A stretch of DNA of 64,000 nucleotides. It comes from Suilimivivens sp963650485 (GTDB lineage: Bacteria > Bacillota > Clostridia > Lachnospirales > Lachnospiraceae). Under the pieces are notes generated by a model that ran no database searches, had not been told where the DNA came from, and saw only the letters and a list, made by a program, of their open reading frames with translations. Shown here one piece after another: positions 33,161 through 41,463 of the stretch (position 1 is its first letter; each line of letters starts with the position of its first letter). The position numbers were made by a program, and so were the translations under genes. The DNA lies in the NCBI GenBank assembly GCA_963650485.1, contig CAVJLN010000010.1, forward strand, positions 6,762 to 70,761, given 5' to 3'.

Positions 33161-35785
33161 TTACTGTATCACAACTTCGGCACAGCTTCCGGTATTCGTC
33201 TTATGAATGCGGATCTGATCCGGAATCTTTTCGGACAGCTCCGGTACATGGGAAATGAGTCCGATCAGCCGGTTGCTCTCCGTTAAGCCCTGCAGCACCA
33301 GACACGCCTGATCGAGTGATTCTCCATCGAGCGTACCAAAGCCTTCATCAATAAACATGGTTTCCACCCGGATTCCACCGCTCTGCGCCTGAATGACATC
33401 ACTCATGCCAAGGGCAAGGCTTAAGGATACCTTAAAGGATTCCCCACCCGATAAGGTTTTTACCGAACGATATTTACCGGTGTAATAGTCAAGCACTTCC
33501 ATTTCCAGATTGTCCTTACTGCGGGCATCCACAATTCCCCGCACGCGCCGCAGCTCATACCTTCCGCTGCTCATCGTCTGCAGACGCAGGTTCGCCGCAT
33601 ACAGAATCTCTTCAAAATAAGAAATGAGAACATACTGCTCGAACACAAGCCGTTTCTTATTATTCCCGTTTGCCAGATCATCCAGTCCTTTGACTAAACT
33701 ATAACGTTCCATCGTCTCCCGGAGACTCACAAGCTTAGTTTTTAGGGAAGTAAACGTTCTCTCTGTGAGATTCCGGCTTTCCTGCTTCTTCGAAAGACTC
33801 TGCTGCACAGTCCGCTTTTCTTCCATGGCGGTCTGCAGTTCCTCCTGCAGCTTTGCAGAGTCCGGAAGCACAAGCTCCTGTACCTGTTCTTTCAGATGCT
33901 GCAAAAGCTCTTCGTTTGCCTTGCAGTTCTTCTCATAGTCCTGCAGTTCTTTCTTCCCTTCCTCCATCTGCTCCTTTGAAAGAAGGCTGCCCTGATACTC
34001 TTGCCCGGAAGCGAATCCATACTTCATTAAGAGAGTATCCCTTTCCTCTTCCCTCTCTCTGAAAAGCTCCTGTTCCTTTTGAAGCTCCTCCTGTAAACTG
34101 CGGATCTGCTCCTGCTTTTCCGCACTCTCGACACGTAATGTTAAGAGGCGGTTCAGTTCCCCTTCAAAGGATTTCCTGTTGTATTTCAACAAAAGTTCTT
34201 TGATTTCTGTGGGAAGCTGTTCCTCCTGTTCCTGTATCCGTTCAATGGATTTTAAAAGCTCGCCGCCCTTTTCTTTCGCCTGCTCTGCCTTTCCCTTCGC
34301 AGTCATGGCTTCTCCATGCTGGTGCACGGCCCTTTTCTGCCTTTGAAGCCATTCCTGTTTCGCCTGATCGACCTTTTCTTTCGTCAGCTGCTCCTTAGTG
34401 ACAGCAGCCGGGGCCGGATGATGAACAGAACCACAGACCGGACAGGGCTGATTTTCTTCAAGCTCCGCCGACAGAATGCCTGCAAGGTTATGACGATACC
34501 GATGCTCTGTTTCTTCATACGCCCGCCGTGCAAGCACCTCTTCCTGTTCCAGTCTTAAGTAGACCTCCTGTAACTGTTTCAACTGTGCTTCTAGTTGTTT
34601 ACATAATTCTGCATTATGTTTACTTTCCCGTTTCTGCTCTGACAGCTTTTCTTTCAATTCACAGGCTGCTTCAAAGTCAGCCTGATATTCCGGCAGCTTT
34701 TGCAAAGAAAGGATCTGCTGCTCACGTAACCCGGTTTCTTCCTGAAGATGCCGGATCTGCTTCCTGATTTTATCAATCTGCTTACCGGACTCCTCGCATA
34801 ACAGCTCCTGCTGACGGATTTCCCTTGCCCGGTCTGCTTTCCACAGAAGTGTTTCCTTCTGCTGCATTTCTTCCTTCCGGCTGTCTAACAGACGCTTTCT
34901 GTCCGTTTCCTTTTCGAAGCTCTTTTGCAGCTCTGCCGCCTTCTGCGCTTCCACAAGCCTTCCATTCAATAGAAGCGTCCTCTCCTCCAGTTGCTGATAC
35001 TGTGCAAGGACTTCCTTTTCTTCCTTCCCGATCCGCTTCTTTTCTTCCTTTAAGAATGCAAGCACGCCCTCATAATCATAGGCTTCCCCCTGCACCAGTG
35101 CTGCAAATTTTTCTGCGGTTTCTTCCATGGGATGATACAGCTCCACATCCTCGTCCATTTTGTGGCGGTATCCGCTCACCTCTTTATAAATCGTATTGGA
35201 ACGCTCCTTTAAGATCTGTGCCATCTTCTCGTACAGACCGGTATCAAAAATCTGCCGGAAGATCTTCGTTTTTTCCTGCGAAGATGCTGTCAGGAGTTTC
35301 GTGAACTCGCCCTGCGCGATCATGGAAATCTGCTTGAACTGACGGTAATCCAGACAAAGCAGCTCCTCGATTTTCCGAGTGACCTCGCTGCTTCCTTCGA
35401 TACTGCTTCCATCCGGAAGCGTCAGGATCGCCTTTTCCTTCTCCTTCGTCAGTTCCTTCCCGTCTGCTCCCCTGCGCTTGCGGGGGCGCAGATATTCCGG
35501 GTTCCGGTAAATGTGATAGTTTTCACCCTTATGCGTCATCGATAGTTCCACGAAGGTGGGCGTATCCGGCTTTGCAAAGTCCGACCGCACCGATCCCTTT
35601 TCCCGCACTTCGCCGCTCATGCAGCCATACAGGGCATACATGATCGCGTCAAAAATCGTTGTCTTGCCGGCTCCGGTTGCACCGGTAATCAGGAACAGTC
35701 CGCGTTCCTCCATCCTCGTAAAATCAATCGTCTGAAGATCCTTGTAGGGTCCCCAGCCGCTGATCCGTAATTCTGCTGGTTTCAT
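33161..35785 (-). CDS. sbcC: Exonuclease subunit SbcC (Rad50-like)
   Basis: SMC-like ATPase of the SbcCD nuclease, which opens hairpins and processes DNA ends. In 874 residues: Walker A ITGATGAGKTTIFDAI (near 35), long coiled coils, the zinc hook CPVCG (QPCPVCGSVHHPAP) near the middle, a second coil, and the signature LSGGESFKVSLSLALGMSD with Walker B MFIDEGFGTLDGES. Start overlaps the sbcD stop (ATGA), so the subunits are co-translated. It could act on the many palindromes seen in this window. Confidence 0.95.
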   Translation of the reverse strand: MKPAELRISGWGPYKDLQTIDFTRMEERGLFLITGATGAGKTTIFDAIMYALYGCMSGEVREKGSVRSDFAKPDTPTFVELSMTHKGENYHIYRNPEYLRPRKRRGADGKELTKEKEKAILTLPDGSSIEGSSEVTRKIEELLCLDYRQFKQISMIAQGEFTKLLTASSQEKTKIFRQIFDTGLYEKMAQILKERSNTIYKEVSGYRHKMDEDVELYHPMEETAEKFAALVQGEAYDYEGVLAFLKEEKKRIGKEEKEVLAQYQQLEERTLLLNGRLVEAQKAAELQKSFEKETDRKRLLDSRKEEMQQKETLLWKADRAREIRQQELLCEESGKQIDKIRKQIRHLQEETGLREQQILSLQKLPEYQADFEAACELKEKLSEQKRESKHNAELCKQLEAQLKQLQEVYLRLEQEEVLARRAYEETEHRYRHNLAGILSAELEENQPCPVCGSVHHPAPAAVTKEQLTKEKVDQAKQEWLQRQKRAVHQHGEAMTAKGKAEQAKEKGGELLKSIERIQEQEEQLPTEIKELLLKYNRKSFEGELNRLLTLRVESAEKQEQIRSLQEELQKEQELFREREEERDTLLMKYGFASGQEYQGSLLSKEQMEEGKKELQDYEKNCKANEELLQHLKEQVQELVLPDSAKLQEELQTAMEEKRTVQQSLSKKQESRNLTERTFTSLKTKLVSLRETMERYSLVKGLDDLANGNNKKRLVFEQYVLISYFEEILYAANLRLQTMSSGRYELRRVRGIVDARSKDNLEMEVLDYYTGKYRSVKTLSGGESFKVSLSLALGMSDVIQAQSGGIRVETMFIDEGFGTLDGESLDQACLVLQGLTESNRLIGLISHVPELSEKIPDQIRIHKTNTGSCAEVVIQ

Positions 35786-36936
35786 CCCTCAAGCCTCTCC
35801 TTTGCCTCCCGGATCACGCCGGTTATATAACAGAGCTGTTCCTCCGTCATGTCCTGTTCCTTAATTTCTGCATAAAAATCCTGAAACAGAGATCCTGCGT
35901 CCCTTTTCCTTAAAATGCCATTTCCTGCCACAGAACCCAGGTCAAACTCCATCTGGATTTCCTCTCTGTCAGCCCGGACAATCTGCATCGCATTCGGATA
36001 GACACTCCGCAGTGTTTCCATCGGATCAATCAGCTCCCCTTCATCGGTAAGACATGCCTGCACATAGTCAAGGGACTTTTCTCCCTCTTCTCTTCCTTGC
36101 TTTAAAAGCTCCTGCAGCGTTCCTTTGATCTTACGCATATCATGCAATGGCGCAAGCGGCAGCTCCTCTACCTTCTTAAGTCCCGCATCATCCATGGTAA
36201 CAAGAAGCATTCCCTTCGTGCTTCCTGCTTCGCCAAACGAATATTTTAGCGGTGCTCCCGCATAATAAATGGGGTGCTGCCCAATCTGCTGTTTCTTATG
36301 AATGTGACCCAGTGCCACATAATCAAACCCCTCAAATACGGAGGCATCCACGTTATCAAGACTCCCTACATGAATCGTGGATTCACTGTCCGACAGCTCC
36401 GGCTCCCTTCCGCTGTCCGTCACAAAATAATGGGTCACAAGAATCCGGTTCTTCTTTCCGTCCGCTGCCTGCTCCTTCTCCTTTTCCCAATAACCCGAAA
36501 GCAGCTTCCGGACGGCTTCCTCACTGGTACTGCACTGCACCTGGGACGGCTTGCAGAAGGGAAGCAGGACAATTTCGGCATTCGGAAGACGCACCGTTTT
36601 AAGCTCCTCCTTTGGCACACCGGAAATAAACAGTCCCTGCGCCTGCAATACATTTTCAAGAAAAGAAACCCTCTCCTGCGAATCATGGTTTCCTGCAATC
36701 ATGATCATTTTGATCCGATGCTCCAGAGCCTTTGTCAGAAAATGATCAAAAACAGCTACTGCGTCGGCAGGGGGAATCGACCGGTCATAAAGATCACCGG
36801 CAATCAGAATCGCTTCTACCTTCTGTGCAATCGCTGTCTGTAAAATCTGTTCCAAAATATGCTTCTGATCCTCGAGCATGGAAAATTCATTCACGATCTT
36901 TCCAATATGAAGATCCGCTACATGTAACAATTTCAT
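35782..36936 (-). CDS. sbcD: Exonuclease subunit SbcD (Mre11-like)
   Basis: Calcineurin-like metallophosphoesterase, 384 residues, the nuclease of SbcCD. The metal ligands are in MKLLHVADLHIGK, LIAGDLYDRSIPP, MIAGNHDSQERV, VTHYFVTD and ALGHIHKKQ, in family order. Start chosen at ATG 36934-36936 (MKLLHVADLHIG), with AGGAGCAGGAGG upstream; an earlier in-frame start would add 15 unrelated residues. Lies 14 bases after the PHP gene and overlaps sbcC. Confidence 0.95.
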   Translation of the reverse strand: MKLLHVADLHIGKIVNEFSMLEDQKHILEQILQTAIAQKVEAILIAGDLYDRSIPPADAVAVFDHFLTKALEHRIKMIMIAGNHDSQERVSFLENVLQAQGLFISGVPKEELKTVRLPNAEIVLLPFCKPSQVQCSTSEEAVRKLLSGYWEKEKEQAADGKKNRILVTHYFVTDSGREPELSDSESTIHVGSLDNVDASVFEGFDYVALGHIHKKQQIGQHPIYYAGAPLKYSFGEAGSTKGMLLVTMDDAGLKKVEELPLAPLHDMRKIKGTLQELLKQGREEGEKSLDYVQACLTDEGELIDPMETLRSVYPNAMQIVRADREEIQMEFDLGSVAGNGILRKRDAGSLFQDFYAEIKEQDMTEEQLCYITGVIREAKERLEG

Positions 36937-36949
36937 CCTCCTGCTCCTG

Positions 36950-37708
36950 TCAGTCGTCAATCCGGTTGCCAAAACGGTCAAACCAGTGATCTCCGTTCGT
37001 CAGTACATAATCCTCTTTTCGTCCACGAATACGTTCCGCATAATCCTGCCCCGATGCCAGCGGTGTCTGAAACGCAACGCCGCCTCCCAGCATTAAAGTG
37101 CTGTGTACATCAGAGCCGGCACTCATCGGAAGGTCATGTTCCCTGGCATAGGCAATCGCTCTTTCATCAAACCGCGGATCATTGTGGGAGGTGCTTAAAT
37201 GACTGGAATGCGTTGCATTGATGCCCTCCACACCATCCACCAGCTCCGGGAAAAGCCGGACCTCCGGGATATAAGCTTCCTCCCGGAAAGGATGTGCATG
37301 CATCACCAGTCCGCCATGCTCCCGCACCAGCTGTAGCTGCTCCGCAATCGTGGCATCCTTAATTTCCGGATGGGTCAGAAGCCACTCTTCATCTACTCCG
37401 TAAACCAGGAACTCCGTTCCCTGATAACAGGACTCGTATCCAAAAAACACGGAAAGTCCCATTTGGTCTCCATACGCTTTCGCCGTATAGAAGGCTGCAC
37501 AGAATCCATGCACCCATTCCTCCCAGGGCAGAGACCGGTCCACACTGGTATTGCCGTACCATGCGTGATTCGTAACAAAAATTCCTGCATATCCATAGTC
37601 CTTCGCTGCCTGTACCATCTCCTGCGCCGAGTTTCTTGCACAGGCACTGCCCTCCTTGGTATGCAGATGCGTTTCATATAAATACGGGTATTTCTCTTTG
37701 ATTTTCAT
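36950..37708 (-). CDS. PHP-domain phosphoesterase
   Basis: A 252-residue member of the PHP (polymerase and histidinol phosphatase) family. The first metal motif is YLYETHLHTKEGS, followed by GYAGIFVTNHAWYG, GLSVFFGYES, LVMHAHPFREE and SAGSDVHSTLMLGGG, which supply the His/Asp/Glu ligands of a trinuclear metal site. Possible substrates are phosphorylated nucleotides or sugars. Being the first gene before sbcD-sbcC, a role in nucleotide or DNA-end clean-up is possible, but is inference only. Confidence 0.85.
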   Translation of the reverse strand: MKIKEKYPYLYETHLHTKEGSACARNSAQEMVQAAKDYGYAGIFVTNHAWYGNTSVDRSLPWEEWVHGFCAAFYTAKAYGDQMGLSVFFGYESCYQGTEFLVYGVDEEWLLTHPEIKDATIAEQLQLVREHGGLVMHAHPFREEAYIPEVRLFPELVDGVEGINATHSSHLSTSHNDPRFDERAIAYAREHDLPMSAGSDVHSTLMLGGGVAFQTPLASGQDYAERIRGRKEDYVLTNGDHWFDRFGNRIDD

Positions 37709-37867
37709 CTCTTTAATTCCTTTACCTGCTGTTCTTTATCTAACGATTTTCTTTTGCTCATTATCGGCATTATGTAAACCATCCAAGATCGCTTTGATTG
37801 ACTTACCCTTATAGTTTACCTGTTTCGATGTCCTATGACAAGTTCTTTTCATACTTCCGGATGGTTC

Positions 37868-37933
37868 GTTACTGTTCACTCCTGAATCATATTCTTACGC
37901 AGCCTGAAAACAAGTGTCTGGCTGCTGTGTAAC
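37868..37933. repeat. Nested inverted repeat downstream of sigF
   Basis: GTTAC (37868-37872) and GTAAC (37929-37933) enclose GCAGCC/GGCTGC (37899-37925). An 18-bp segment at 37911-37928 recurs with one change at 21183-21200, also just after a gene end. No T-run follows, so this is not a normal terminator. The rest of the 241-base gap shows nothing else I can name. Confidence 0.5.
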
Positions 37934-37949
37934 CTGTAACAAATGCTCC

Positions 37950-38669
37950 TCATGTCATTCTCTCCCGGAGCCGCAGCAGAATCTTCTTCTCCATCCGGCT
38001 CACCTGTACCTGACTGATTCCCAGCTCCTTTGCCACGACCGTCTGAGTTTTGCTCTGGAAATACCGCATACGGATGAGCTTTTCTTCCGTCTCATCGAGA
38101 TCCTTCAAAATCTGCCGTACCATCAGCCGGTTCATAATCTGCTCTTCCGTTTCCTCCCCGTGGGATTTGAGCTGATCCACCAGCAGAATCTCCCTGCCAT
38201 CCTTTCCGTAAACAGACCGGTAGATGGAATCCACCTGATGATTGGCATCCATGGCCGTCACCACCTCTTCCACGGTAAGTCCGGCGGCCTGCGCCACTTC
38301 GTTTAATGCCGGTTCCCCATTCTTCTCCTTTAGGAGCTTTTCCCTTGCCGCAAAAACACGGACTCCGTTCTCCTTGATGCTGCGGCTGACCTTTACCATC
38401 CCGTCATCCCTTAAAAACCGCTTGATTTCACCGGCAATCAACGGAACCGCATAGGTCGAAAACTTCACTTCAAAATGTGTATCAAATTTATCAATGGACT
38501 TCATCAGTCCGATCGTTCCGATCTGAAACAGATCCTCCGCTTCAATTCCTCTTCCTGCAAACCGCTTCACAATATGATGAACCAGTCCCAGGTTCTGCTC
38601 AATCAGTACCTTACGTGCTTCCTTTTCTCCCGCCTGTGCGCGTTCAATCAGTACTGCATTATCAACCAT
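37950..38669 (-). CDS. sigF: Sporulation sigma factor sigma-F
   Basis: First compartment-specific sigma factor of the forespore (SpoIIAC), 239 residues. Region 2 contains LVHHIVKRFAGRGIEAEDLFQIGTIGLMKSIDKFD and FSTYAVPLIAGEIKRFLRDDG, region 3 EPALNEVAQAAGL, region 4 RMRYFQSKTQTVVAKELGISQVQVSRMEKKIL. It is held inactive by SpoIIAB until the forespore forms. Third gene of spoIIAA-spoIIAB-sigF, 3 bases after spoIIAB. Its presence implies the organism can sporulate or recently could. Confidence 0.97.
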   Translation of the reverse strand: MVDNAVLIERAQAGEKEARKVLIEQNLGLVHHIVKRFAGRGIEAEDLFQIGTIGLMKSIDKFDTHFEVKFSTYAVPLIAGEIKRFLRDDGMVKVSRSIKENGVRVFAAREKLLKEKNGEPALNEVAQAAGLTVEEVVTAMDANHQVDSIYRSVYGKDGREILLVDQLKSHGEETEEQIMNRLMVRQILKDLDETEEKLIRMRYFQSKTQTVVAKELGISQVQVSRMEKKILLRLRERMT

Positions 38670-38672
38670 GGG

Positions 38673-39212
38673 CTACTCCTCTTGTGCAATCCATGATGTT
38701 GTTCCCAGCTTCTTTTTCATATGTACCGTGGTGCCCTGCCCGACCACCGATTCCACCTCCAGATCATCCATAAACGCCTCCATAAAGGAAAAGCCCATTC
38801 CCGACCGGTCCAGATCCGGCTTCGTCGTATAAAGCGGCTCCATCGCCTGCTCAACATTCGCAATTCCGCAGCCCTCATCCCGGATCACCAGATCTAATAC
38901 ATCTCCCTCAATTCTTCCATGCAGGATAACCTGTGGCATGACTGCAAACCCGTCTGCAATTCTTTCTGCCAGAAGCTCTTCCTCTTCCACTCCATAAATT
39001 TCATATCCATGGATGATCGCATTCGTAACTGCCTCGGAAACCGCCGTCTTAATGTCTGAAAGCTCTTCCAGCGTCGGATTTAAGGCACTCACAAAAGCTG
39101 CAACCGCCACTCTTGCAAAGGCCTCATTCTCAGACCTTGCATCAAACCGCAGAATCATCTCATTTTTCACCATCTTTTTTGTTTCCTTACCTGTGTTCCT
39201 TTTCGTATCCAT
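38673..39212 (-). CDS. spoIIAB: Anti-sigma-F factor / serine kinase SpoIIAB
   Basis: Binds and inhibits sigma-F and phosphorylates SpoIIAA. The GHKL kinase motifs are SEAVTNAIIHGYE (N-box), VIRDEGCGIANVEQAMEP (G1) and DRSGMGFSFMEAFMDDLEV (G2). With the ATG at 39210-39212 (AGAGGT upstream) the protein has 179 residues, ~30 more than B. subtilis SpoIIAB. The excess is a basic N-terminal extension (MDTKRNTGKETKKM) and a longer loop EVEEEELLAERIADGF-like region near residue 80 (written here approximately). An ATG 13 codons in would remove the extension, but its ribosome site is poorer. Confidence 0.94.
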   Translation of the reverse strand: MDTKRNTGKETKKMVKNEMILRFDARSENEAFARVAVAAFVSALNPTLEELSDIKTAVSEAVTNAIIHGYEIYGVEEEELLAERIADGFAVMPQVILHGRIEGDVLDLVIRDEGCGIANVEQAMEPLYTTKPDLDRSGMGFSFMEAFMDDLEVESVVGQGTTVHMKKKLGTTSWIAQEE

Positions 39213-39222
39213 GTCCACCTCT

Positions 39223-39531
39223 CTACTCCATAATCTCAATAATTTTATGTAAACCACATATCATCAGACTTTTCTTTATCCGCGTATCCGTATTAATCAC
39301 GAACACCTTTCCGCCAAAATAAGAGATTTTCTTGTATCTTCCAATGATAATTCCGATCCCGGAGCTGTCCATAAACTTCGTGTCTTCAAAATCAAAGACC
39401 ACATTCCCCACCCCGGACTGCATGATATAATCATCTGCAATTTTACTTATGTAAACTGATTTGTGATGATCGATTTCCTCCGGCATTCTCACCATGAGGT
39501 AATTCTCTATCACCTGAAAGTCATCCTTCAT
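39223..39531 (-). CDS. spoIIAA: Anti-anti-sigma factor SpoIIAA
   Basis: A 102-residue STAS-domain protein that releases sigma-F from SpoIIAB when dephosphorylated by SpoIIE. The phosphorylated serine is in FMDSSGIGIIIGRYKK. AAAGGGG precedes the ATG. It is the first gene of the spoIIA operon. A large palindromic element begins ~45 bp upstream of the start codon, and no confident sigma-H promoter can be seen between the two. Confidence 0.95.
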   Translation of the reverse strand: MKDDFQVIENYLMVRMPEEIDHHKSVYISKIADDYIMQSGVGNVVFDFEDTKFMDSSGIGIIIGRYKKISYFGGKVFVINTDTRIKKSLMICGLHKIIEIME

Positions 39532-39576
39532 ATTTCTTCCCCTTTCTTTTTATTCTTAAATTCACATTATATATCT

Positions 39577-39792
39577 GGTGCATCACACCTTTGTGACGGA
39601 GCTTACGAAGGGACTAAGAAGTTCCTCTGTTTTGTTCAGCATCAGCAAGAATGGGACACGGATGTTCCATTCAGGTACAATCGAGCCCGGATGGCTCGTT
39701 GGACCGTTTGCGTCATATTGCAATAACTTATCCAAAACAGACAGAACTTCTTAGTTCCGTAGATCAGCTCCGGAATAAAGGTGTTATGCACC
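39577..39792. repeat. Long hairpin element upstream of the spoIIA operon
   Basis: Imperfect arms of ~60 bp (39577-39636 and 39732-39792) pair through GGTGCAT/ATGCACC, ACACCTTT/AAAGGTGT, GGAGCT/AGCTCC and GGACTAAGAAGTTC/GAACTTCTTAGTTC. The apex carries two more hairpins, GAATGGGAC/GTTCCATTC (39649-39672) and CGAGCC/GGCTCG (39682-39698). It fills most of the 353-base gap between the TPR gene and spoIIAA. No gene is visible inside. It is not similar in sequence to the 7577-7760 element but shares the nested design. Confidence 0.75.
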
Positions 39793-39802
39793 AAATTAAA
39801 AG

Positions 39803-39838
39803 ACAGAAAAAGAGAACAAACTCCCGTCTGTTCTCTTT
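39803..39838 (-). terminator. Terminator of the valS-folC-TPR unit
   Basis: AAAGAGAACA and TGTTCTCTTT pair across ~11 nt on the minus strand and run into TTTTTCTG. It lies ~47 bases after the TPR gene stop. Confidence 0.9.
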
Positions 39839-39884
39839 CGTAAAATTCTCTCTATTCTTCTATATAGCTATAGCAGCCCAATCA

Positions 39885-41306
39885 CTACTCTGCATTATTA
39901 ATCTCTGCCAGATATGTCTCCGCCCGGCTTGCCCTCTCGGTATCCGGGAAGTTATCAATGACCTGTGCATAGACTTCCTTCGCTTTATCCTCCTGATTAT
40001 TTCGTCTGTAGGAATTCCCAAGATAGAACAGGGCCTCGCCGTTCGTATTGTCATAACGGTATGCACGCTCCAGATCCGGAATTGCTGCCTCATAGTCCTC
40101 TGCCCGGTAATTGTCGTAGCCACGGTTATAATAAAATGTGGCTAGCTGGGAACCTGTTGCCGTCATCAGATCCTCATATAAGGTCTTGAACGAATCGGTC
40201 TTATACTTTTCGAAATCCTCACTCTGCTCTTCGGTTTCCAAAGCCTCCATGTAGGTGGCAATACCTTCAATATCCGTATTGTCCTTCAGATAGACATCGA
40301 CCGCCATCATCAGTGCATCCGAAGCCCGCAGTGTTCCATCCGTTCCTTCATAAGAACCAAGCTCCTGCTGCAGCTTCGTATTGTCCTCGGTCAGTTTCGT
40401 TACCTGCTGCTCAAGCTCGTCTATCGTAGCAGTCTTTGCATCCGACTGTTCGCTGACGGTACGCAGCTCGTCATTGATGTTGGCCTTCACACTCTGGATC
40501 CGTGCCGGCAGAATTAAGCATAACGCAATTGCGACACCGATCACCACACCGATCCCTAAATTCAACAGGGAAGAAACTCCCTTGTTTTCTTTCATCTTCA
40601 CCGGCTGGATAATCGTTTCATTCCCGCTCTGGTAACGAACCACTCCATTCGAAGCAACCTTCTTCTGGATGTTCTTCGCTCCCTCTTCCGGTGCCAGCAT
40701 CCGATCCACTTCCTGCATGTATCGGAGTGTCATCGTATTGTTCGTATCAATCTGGGCGCATTTCAAAAGCTCCTTATGCGCTTTCTCCCATTCCTCTGCA
40801 TCAATATAAAGCAGAGAAAGCAGCTGATGTGCACGGAGATACTTCGGATTGACCGAAAGAATCTTCTTAAGCTGGATAATCGCCAGATCCTTACTGTCCT
40901 GATAACAGTATACTAATGACTGGTTGTATTTCTTCAATGTCTGATTGAACCCGTCAAGTCTTGCCTGGTTCGTCTGTAACAGATTAATATAATCATCTGC
41001 AATATTCTTGTTCGGCCGGAGATTCTTGCTGATGACCCACTGGCCTAACGCCTCAACCACCTCACCGATTTCAAAATAGATCAGTCCCAGTAAATTCCGG
41101 GCATCGATATTATTCTTATTAAATTTCAAACTCTGCCGCAAGCTGTTCATAGCTCCGGATAAATCCCGGACGGCTGCTTTCTCAAGACCATCATTGTAAA
41201 AGCGGTTCGACATGAACATGATCCGCTTATATAAGCCTACATCTGCGCCACATCCGGTACAAAAATCCTTCTCTGACAAACGGCATCCACAACGATAACA
41301 AATCAT
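39885..41306 (-). CDS. Zinc-ribbon, TPR and coiled-coil membrane protein
   Basis: A 473-residue protein of unknown function. The N-terminus has a double zinc ribbon (MICYRCGCRLSEKDFCTGCG). Then come TPR helices at ~30-215 (AVRDLSGAMNSLRQSLKFN, DSKDLAIIQLKKILSVNPKYLRAHQLLSLLYIDAEEWEKA), one membrane helix (GIGVVIGVAIALCLILPA, ~265-282), a coiled coil (TIDELEQQVTKLTEDNTKLQQEL) and C-terminal TPRs outside the membrane (YNRGYDNYRAEDYEAAIPDL). Two TPR blocks on opposite sides of one helix suggest a scaffold linking cytoplasm and envelope. AGGAGAAG precedes the ATG. Last gene of the valS-folC unit. Confidence 0.85.
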   Translation of the reverse strand: MICYRCGCRLSEKDFCTGCGADVGLYKRIMFMSNRFYNDGLEKAAVRDLSGAMNSLRQSLKFNKNNIDARNLLGLIYFEIGEVVEALGQWVISKNLRPNKNIADDYINLLQTNQARLDGFNQTLKKYNQSLVYCYQDSKDLAIIQLKKILSVNPKYLRAHQLLSLLYIDAEEWEKAHKELLKCAQIDTNNTMTLRYMQEVDRMLAPEEGAKNIQKKVASNGVVRYQSGNETIIQPVKMKENKGVSSLLNLGIGVVIGVAIALCLILPARIQSVKANINDELRTVSEQSDAKTATIDELEQQVTKLTEDNTKLQQELGSYEGTDGTLRASDALMMAVDVYLKDNTDIEGIATYMEALETEEQSEDFEKYKTDSFKTLYEDLMTATGSQLATFYYNRGYDNYRAEDYEAAIPDLERAYRYDNTNGEALFYLGNSYRRNNQEDKAKEVYAQVIDNFPDTERASRAETYLAEINNAE

Positions 41307-41316
41307 GCCGCTTCTC

Positions 41317-41463
41317 CTATTCCTCTGAAGGCTTCATTTTATCAATCATCTTAATCAAAATATCTGCCATATCTGTTAAATCCTGATTAAATATGGCATC
41401 TTCTGCATCCTCAACCTCAAGGCTCGGATGGAATTTCTTTAATTCCTCTTCAAAATTAATCAT
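41317..41463 (-). CDS. Small acidic protein of 48 residues
   Basis: A short frame starting MINFEEELKKFHPSLEVEDA and ending MIDKMKPSEE. Its ATG overlaps the folC stop codon (GATGATTAA), and its stop lies 10 bases before the TPR gene start, within that gene's AGGAG region. The sequence is acidic and predicted helical with a repeated D/E-hydrophobic pattern. No ribosome site of its own is clear apart from coupling to folC. Position and codon pattern suggest a real gene; function unknown. Confidence 0.6.
   Translation of the reverse strand: MINFEEELKKFHPSLEVEDAEDAIFNQDLTDMADILIKMIDKMKPSEE

Noticed and set aside
39532..39576. Sigma-H promoter of spoIIAA in the gap after the hairpin element
   Set aside because: A GAATTT-like -10 is present, but no AGGA-type -35 lies at 11-12 bp spacing.
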